From NCBI GenBank assembly GCA_934045075.1, contig OW203732.1, forward strand, positions 13,122,201-13,186,200: a DNA stretch of 64,000 nucleotides. The letters are read 5' to 3'. The notes beneath the pieces are model-generated. The model saw nothing but the letters and a program-made list of their open reading frames with translations. It had not been told where the DNA came from and ran no database searches. Within the stretch, counting starts at the first letter, position 1. Each line of letters begins with the position of its first letter. The stretch is from Yponomeuta sedellus (taxonomy: Eukaryota; Arthropoda; Insecta; Lepidoptera; Yponomeutidae). Positions 26,201 through 35,200 of this stretch are shown here, one piece after another. The translations under genes and the position numbers were made by a program.

Positions 26201-29200
26201 TTGAAAGAAAGGAATCACATATTCACAAGGAACACAGAAAAAAATCAGTTTAATCAGTTCCACCAATGAAATAAAAATCATAACTTGTTTTATAACGTTT
26301 TTTTTTTTGAAAAGTAAACATCAAGAATTTTTTTATCTGTGATAACTACTAATATATATTCTTTATTGCAAATAGTAAATTCGAAATTTGATTACATGAA
26401 ATTTGTTTCAAATGCAAACTTATCTCTAACAGAGATCTCTTCCAGCCAAATCTTCCAGCATTGGGTGTATAAATTAAGATAGCGGGAAGAAGGGAGAAAT
26501 ATTTATAACTATATAAATAAGTAATAATACGATAATACACTTACATATAAATATATACTTATACATACATAAACCTATTAACTATGTGATGTTAGAAAGG
26601 TAGTGGTCTTTTAACCTCTCCTTGAAAGCATATACGGATGGACTCTCTTGAATATAGTTAGGAAGCTTGTTCCAAAGTTGCTACTATTTTTAAAACATGC
26701 GGGCTAGAACCCAGTATCAATATGCCGTTTTTGGCGGAAATCGATTAAAGTCCTAGATTGTTGATCCTAGGTTCTAGACTGTAGGTTCTAAAAATAGTTG
26801 TCACTGTTGTAAGGATAACTGATGTTCACTTTTTAAGAAAAAAAACGTATTATAAACAAGTTATGTTTTTATACCATTAGTGGAACGATAAAACTGTTTT
26901 TTTTTCTGAGATGTTGATGTATAAATACATGTATGTAATTCCTTTCTTTTTATAGAGCGTATTTTTGTAGAGCGATAATTTCTCGCATTTTCCTGGATCG
27001 AGTCATACTCGTACATTCGACTTGATAGATAAAGATATCATTTCATTTCCGTGGAACATACTTCATACGTTCATTCGTTTTAAATAATTCAACTTAAATA
27101 TTTTTTAGGGTGAAAGAAAAAGTGATGTGCCCAGGGGTGAGGCTTGTGCTCAACAGTAAAGAAGTACGGGCAGATAGATTAATTGTAACTTAAATACTTA
27201 ACATGTGAAGTTATTACACTATTTTTATTTTTAATGCACTAACCCGTGCTAAGGAACAAATTTAAAAACCTATTTAGAGGCTAAAAATTTCACCCATGCC
27301 GGGATTCGAACCCGCAACCTCTGGCTATCCGTACCAGCGCTCTACCAATTGAGCCAATGGGCGACTCACGGCATCAGTGAAATTTCGAACCTCTTTACAA
27401 TATTCTCTGTATTACGTACAGGCAGCGACATCTGACTTAAGCAAATTGCATTACTTACAGCCCCGACTACCTACTTTGCAGTTAGGTTTAACATTACATG
27501 TGGGTACAGTGATATCGTTCCGATGTTAAACCTAACTGCAAAGTAGACGGTCGGGGCTGTAAGTAATGCAATTTGCTTAAGTCAGATGTCGCTGCCTGTA
27601 CGTAATACAGAGAATATTGTAAAGAGGTTCGAAATTTCACTGATGCCGTGAGTCGCCCATTGGCTCAATTGGTAGAGCGCTGGTACGGATAGCCAGAGGT
27701 TGCGGGTTCGAATCCCGGCATGGGTGAAATTTTTAGCCTCTAAATAGGTTTTTAAATGTGAAGTTATATTAGCAATACCACTCGCTAACCGTGAAGAAAA
27801 ACCCGAGTGTCTGAGGTATTCAAATACCTCAGCGCTTGAAATTACCAATCCGCGTTGGGCACGCGTGGCAATTAAGCCCATACTCACTCCGAGAGAAGGC
27901 CTCTGCCGTGTGGGGCTTGGAGAAGGCCTCTGCCCGGCGGTTATAGACTACATAAAAAACATGTATTTTTGATTTCATGCGTCTAGAATCATTGAACGCT
28001 GTTTTATATATTCTAATAGTTTACATAACTACACTGCTGTTATACAACTAAAGGACGCAACAAGTATCAGACAAAAAGGTTTGATAAGCCTGGGATTAAC
28101 CTCTCACAGCGCACATCAATTATTCTGTAAGCTGAAGCACCGCGTGTAGCTGGTTACTAAACCACACATGTTGTTGGCACTTCCCTGACAGCGCTTTGGT
28201 AGTTTGCCCTGAATATTAAACGCCCAAGGACACTTATATTTCACCGTTATTAATAGCACTTCCTACGTGTGCACTTCCAGCTGTAGATTCTGGTATTTTT
28301 TATACTGGTTAATCAAAGCCCAACACTCTTAATTTAGTCTTTGCCTAGAGTCAACACACAAGTGTAGGTCATCCTGACATACCAAGTCAATGCACTCTTT
28401 TGGGGGAAAGACACAGACACGGTATCTATGTTTATATAGAAGTTGTTTGTAACTATGTCTGTCAATTTGCTGCGCTCCAATATGTATCAACTAGGTCTTT
28501 AAATTATGATTATCTTATTTGACATTTCACCTCACATCTTTCGTCATGTTGCCTTTTGATAGAATATGTAGGTACCTACTTCCCTCTTTCGTATTTATAC
28601 ATTGTTCATGAGAGAATGTTTTAATAGGTAGGTAAATTCTTTTCTCTACTTCAATTATTGTGTTATATATAAATAAATAAATAAATAATAAATATTCTTA
28701 CACAGATCTGGTTAGCGCTATACTAAGTAGGTACCTACAACTAAATGACTTGTGTTAAAGGTGCTAACTCGACGATAGATTCAATAGAATAAATACATAG
28801 ATAACATCAAAGACCCGAGACAAACTAGAAAAGTTCGTTTCCTAGTTTGACCCGGCCGAGGATCGAACCCCAGACCTTCGGTTTTACAGTCAGCGTGCCA
28901 AACCGCTGCGCCATCGAGGCAGTCTATTTAGCACATCTATTTACAGTAATTTTTGTATTAGACAGTAAACATAACATAAACTCAAGCCTTGTCCTAGAGG
29001 TAGAGGCGACTAGAGACTGCCACTTGTCATGATCCTAACAGATCACCTTCGCTTCATCGACGTTCATTAGTCGTTGGAAGCACGCATGCCAGTTTAGTGT
29101 TACTATTTCTATTGCCCTTTGCTACATCCCCTATTTGGTCGAAGTATACCCCTCTGTTACGTCGTTCACCGGCCCTTCCACCCACATTCGCTAGATATAT

Positions 29201-32200
29201 TTGTTTCGTCAATCATCTAATTTTTAAATTAAATATCGAGTGAAAATAAAATCTAAATACCTATTTCATTTCTTCATGATTTAAATGAACAATGGTCTAA
29301 TATCACTCACAGTATTGTATCTGTCGTTTTAACATGTGCAAGATTTATCTTTTTCTATCTATAATCTCAACTATTCTTGCGTTTTCTTGCGGAACGGTAT
29401 AAGTGGAGCGGCAGCGAACACCAGCATGTACCATTGATGACATTATTCCGTAAGTTACGTACATTTGTGAATTAGCAAAACCACTCGCTAACTGTGAAGG
29501 AAAACATCGTGAGGAAACCTGAGTGTCTGGTTGTTCAAATACCTCGGCGCTTGAAATTGCCAAACCGCCGCGAGCACGCGTGCTAATGAAGCCCGTACTC
29601 TTTCTCAGAGAGAAGGCCTGTGCCCTGCAGTGGAACGTTTATAGGCTAAATAAAATAATAGTTTTATTGCAGTTCCTTGAAAATTTAAATCCTACCAAAA
29701 ACATTCTGTAAAATACTAGCCAAGTCTCCATGGAGCTGTTCGTTTATCTCTAAAAAATTAAAGGCTACATAAAATAATAGTTTTCTTGCAGTTCCTAGTA
29801 AATTTAAATCCAAATGTCTAATATTACATTCATTTTGCATTTTCCAGAGGGTGTCATCGAGTCCACCGGTATGACAACGCAGGCTCGCAGCAGTTTCTTG
29901 CCCTCAGAGATCTTGTGGGGACACCGCTTCGAAACCATGGTCTCCTTTAGAAAAGACACCGGGGAATACGAGGTAAATAATCCGTAGACCACTCATATAG
30001 GATTTCACAACTAGCAACAGTTTGTAACGGCCTAGTTTTTCCACCGTTTGAACGAGGAAAGCGCTCATCTTTGCTTAGCTAAAGTAGACAAGACTGATTA
30101 CCAAGAAAACAGTTAGATAGGGTTTCATGATGTAAGTATAAGAATACATTAGATGTTGTATTTGCAAGATCGGGTCCTACAATACTTTCCTTTTTACCAA
30201 CAATTTGGTAAAAAGGTACAATCTGTACTTACATCATCTACCAACAAATCTTCATAATTCTGTAATTGCAACAGAAGCCCAATAAGGCATTATAAGTTTT
30301 TTTTAAATTAATGGCAACTCGAATCGGTCCTTTACTGGACGACTACTTCTGCCAATGACGAGTCAGTCATGGGAGTGACACGATTATAGTTGACCGGTTA
30401 TCCAAATGTGATTCAAATCGTAACTGTTGGCCGGTCGGGAACTTAAAACCAAAGAACAAACACAAACATTACCAACACCACCAATTATTAGAATATTAAT
30501 ATCTAATAGGAGACGTTTACAATTTAATATTATAAGAACAGATAAATGAAGCCAAAGTTTTAACAAAGGGAGTACATATTAACATATTTCAAAATTTATT
30601 TAAAGTCAGTAGGTCTCTGGACAAAAGGAAGCAGCAAGTCATAAAGGGAACAAGATAACTTCGGACAGTTGAAGAATATATGATTTGGGGTTCCGTCGTC
30701 GAGACCACACTCACAGAGAGAGCTGTCCCTGAAACGAATCTCGGCTAAGAACACCGGAGAGCAAATATGATTAAGACGGAGGCGGCACATCGTAGATGTG
30801 GTTTTTTTTGTCAGCCCGGCGGAATTTGAAAAACCAGGTCTATTTGGAATAGAGGGTTGGATATAACCATAATGTTTGCTCTTAATTTTTTGTAGAGTAT
30901 TCCATAACTCGCTCCAGGTACCCTGCATCCTATGTTTAGCGGAGGCACATATGTCTTGTGGGTACAGTTTATGTGACACATTTCCAGCTTCAATTGCCTG
31001 CTTGGCATAAGCATCAGCTACTTCATTTCCTTCAATGCCACAGTGGCTGGGGATCCAAGCCAGCACAATCTTAAAGTTCTGAGAATGGCATCTGTATAAA
31101 GCTTCTCTAATTTTGAAAATTACCTCAAACTTGTTTTTAGCCCGGAATAAATTTGACGAGATCGCTTGAAGAGAAGATCGACAGTCTGTAAAAATAATAC
31201 TTTGAGGAATTTTGTGAGATTCGCTATATTCTATAGCCTCTAGCAGTGCTAGAGCTTCGCCTGTGAAAACTGATGTCAAGGGGGACATTTAGAATTGTGT
31301 AGTATATTGTATACAGGTATCCATACAGCAGTACCGACACATCCCTCAGGACTGAGTTTTGAGTCATCCGTGAACATAAGTAGCCAGTCGTTCCAGTCAG
31401 ACCCTATTATTTCTGCAGCCGGGGAATCCTTCTCGATTCCAAAATTTAGGATAACGTTGGGTTCAAAAATTAAAGCATCGTAACTTGTTTCAAAAATGGG
31501 GTTATTGAGAGATGTGGCAATTGGAGAAGGGATATCTGAAATGTGCTCGAAACTTTTAAGAATGCAAGGAAGGTCTTTGTGTGCCCAATATTTACTCGAA
31601 GCTGTTTTGGAAAGTGACTCAAGACGAGCGAGAAAAGGATGTTTAGAGTATTGCACAAGTTTAAAGACAAATCGATCCGCCAAGTATTGTCAAATATTGA
31701 TCGGAGATGGAGAGGAGACTCAGTGCATTCCACTTGGAGGGCATTAATAGGGGAAGAACGCATAGCGCCTATAATGATACGTAGACATTTAGCTTGAATT
31801 TTATCCAAAGTTTGGAGTGCCAATTTACTGCATGGTTCCAACATAAAAGTTCCGTAGTCGAAGTGGCTTCTTATTAGTGCATTGTACAAAAGCTTTTGAG
31901 TATAAGGGTGGGCGCCCCACCATACACCTGACAAAGATCGGAGGATATTTATATTCTTTTCACATTTGTTAGCGACATATTTTAGGTGATGCACGAAGGC
32001 ATTATAAGTTCCACCATAAGCTGTTGCTTGACTGACGTATCTCCAGGGAGGAACCTTTGGTAGTACGATGACGCTAGTCGCGAGTTTTAAATGTCAAAAG
32101 TTGCGACTTTTCAGTATATTAATTGTCAAATTCTGACACTTTATCCACACAAAACGCGTGACTCGTGTCATCATATTACTCATGCAGGACAAACTATGAC

Positions 32201-35200
32201 AGCGACTTTAATTGAAATGTGGAAACACATATTTTCATTACATGTATTGTGAATTGAAATTATCATAATAACCGCTGAGTATGTTTGGCTCAAATTCTTG
32301 CTTAACAATACGGACTGTATAACCGTGTTATTTTGTAAACAGGTTCTCATTTACTTATTTTACTAAACAAACCTACTGATGTTATTATTTTAAAGCGTGG
32401 TTCCAATTACATTATTTCCAATTATCAAGCAAGCAATTTCAATAAAATTGACATCTTAATTGTGTTTCATAATTTGTCTACGTACAATTCCTGCCGTTTT
32501 ATTAATTCGATAATGACTGTGATCCTATGATGGAGCGTATTCTTGTATTTATGTTCATGGAGTTGTTTACTTATGATAAGTGGCCTACTTGTCAATGAAT
32601 AACATTATCCTGCCCGTCAATCATACTAATTACTGTCAGCACAAAATAGGAGTAGGTATTATACCACTAGTCTTATACAGAGATATTACTTTGTCTAGTT
32701 AACTCGAGCACCAGTAAGACTTCAACAATGTCATATGCGCCATATTACATAATATTGCAATAGCAAGACATTTTACGATAAAGTCGCCCTTAACTGATTC
32801 AAGTGCACGCGTGTAATGAAAACACAGACGATTTGACTGATTTGGATCTATGCCCGGGAACATCTATGTAAAAATTGGTATGAAATGAAACAGCTAATTC
32901 ACACAGGTACGAGTATTAAACAATGTAAAAGATTCTCTTTGAGGTCAAATATACTCAGCTAAGTTGTAATACGTAGGTATACAAAAAAATACTACTTAAG
33001 CATACCAGAAAAATGCTGTGGGACGGGTTATATAATATAATATTAATATATATCTTTATTTCTTTCAAAATTTTTTTTTTACAACATGTTTACATTTTAT
33101 GCGTATTACTTACAATATTTGAGGCAAAGCTGCATATAAACAATTATCTTCTGTGCCTGAACTAGGTTCTAGACCTGTATCTCAGGCAACAGAATCGAGG
33201 AATTCTTAATTATCTTATGCTCGGAGCCTGCTTGATGGATATCACAGATAAGATAATCTGCGGTAGAACGAAGATGATTGACATTGCCTATAAGATTAGC
33301 AAGCTGATGTGACAGTGGGCTGGTCACATATATCGAAGAACTGAGGGGTGAAAAGATACTCGAGTGGAGACCACGAACTGGCAAACGCAGCGTAGGATCC
33401 CCACCAGCTCGCTGGACGGATGATCGGGGTCACATTGCTGGCAGAGACTGGTTGAGGATGGCTGAGGACAGAAGGAAGTGCTGTGCTTCAGGGAGGCCTA
33501 TGTCTAGAAGTGGATGAGAATGTTCTAATTGATTGATATAGAATGATATAGACTAGAAAAAGAATTCTGAATCTTTTTATTTTGTTCGATAATTATAGTA
33601 TGTGTGTGTCGCCAGCGGTACAATAACGTTTAATTGGGACTACTTATTCAAGCAATTCTGATGAATTACGTCAGTCGAATTAAGAATTAGAGTTATAGTT
33701 GTGGATTGAACAAAACGAACCCTTAAATGCTAAATAATAAGAAACAAATTTGAAATGGCCAGCTACAGCACTAAAAGGATTTTTTTGTAATTGTGAAAAA
33801 CTTTTCAGTCTCCCCCTTATGTACTCTCGACGTGTGTTTCATACTACCACGTTGGTTTAGCTGTTAAGGCGTTTGCGTACCAAGACAGAGGTCGTGGATT
33901 CGATTGCTGCTGGGCCCGCCGTATATTTGTACAAGTGGCCTCAGCCTCAGTCTGGGTGTGTTTTCATGTTTGTGATGTCCTTGCCTGGTTCTATAGTACA
34001 GGGTATCCTAGTTTGGGACCAGGTGTTAATATTGTTGCGTGGAAGTTATTAATATTATTAAGTACAAAATATAAAGTAACGACCGTAGTAAATCAATAGG
34101 TTGTATTACAAATATCTATAACTACATGACTTCCTGAACTTCGGGTGTTACCTGTCTACATTTATGTAGGTATATTTGTTTTTGTTCTCACCAACTGGCA
34201 AATTTTATCTCTTTCTATCCACCTATACCCTGTATACCAGCCTCATGTCATGAATGTATCTAGCTACTAAAAACGGTTTTAATGGTCTAACTTAAAGGAA
34301 AGACATATTTGATTCTTTATAAATTGTTTCAATGATTTATACGTAGTGTAGTAAAATAGATTTTATATACTAAGTAAATATTTAATGTACCTAAATCAGG
34401 ATATTGTTACTTACCATTATTAATCAACCAACCTACGTCTGGTTTTCCAGGTTGACTACACTCAGTTCAACAACACGTATGAAGTTGACACCCCGCTGTG
34501 TTCCGCGAAGCAGCTCGACGAACTCCGCGCTACCATGTCAACATCGCAGAAATTAGGTGAGAAGTTATTTTTTTTAGAACAAATACAGAAAAGAATGTGA
34601 CGTGCTTAAATACCCATTTTGTTCGAACTTCAAATTTTATTTTTGGTTTTGAATAATGCACGCTCGCTGTCAGGGAGGTTCTTGTCGCTGAAGCACCAGA
34701 GTGTGATGAGTTTGTGGAGGATTGGAAGTATGGTGAAGATATATAAGAGAATGCTGGAACATATTTGATGTGCAGTGCCCAGTTATAATATTGTAACCCT
34801 TTGGTTTAATTAGGCTTTGGTTTAATGCGGAAAAGCCCGAAGTAATTCAGGCTTTTCCGCAAAGAGTTTCCGCCTACAACGCACCTTCCTTTTGCTTTGC
34901 TGGAAGAAATCTCTTTTAGAGATAAGCTCGCCTTTGTAAATGATATTTCTTATGTAATTTTCTGTTAAATGTTTCGTTTGCAATAAAGTATAATTAATTT
35001 ATTTCTCGGGTAAATAACCCCGTGAAGCCTGGTCAGCCAGGGCGATTAGACCACACCCCACATACCACAAGTCTTGTGGGACGTCAAGCAAGTCCTGGAG
35101 AGGGATGTATATTTTATTGATTGTAATCTAAAAAAAATAATAAAGGCACATACATACATAACCTCACGCCTGTATTCCAGAGGGGTAGGCAGAGACCAGG

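Noticed and set aside
27652..27727. A functional tRNA gene
   Set aside because: Position 33 is C, the T stem has an extra base, and the segment is part of a four-copy repeat.
28838..28925. A tRNA-Tyr gene on the - strand
   Set aside because: A GTA-like triplet is present but the anticodon stem does not pair; it is a SINE head.
31276..31683. Separate small genes on the - strand at 31 kb
   Set aside because: The frames are consecutive parts of one frameshifted LINE polyprotein.
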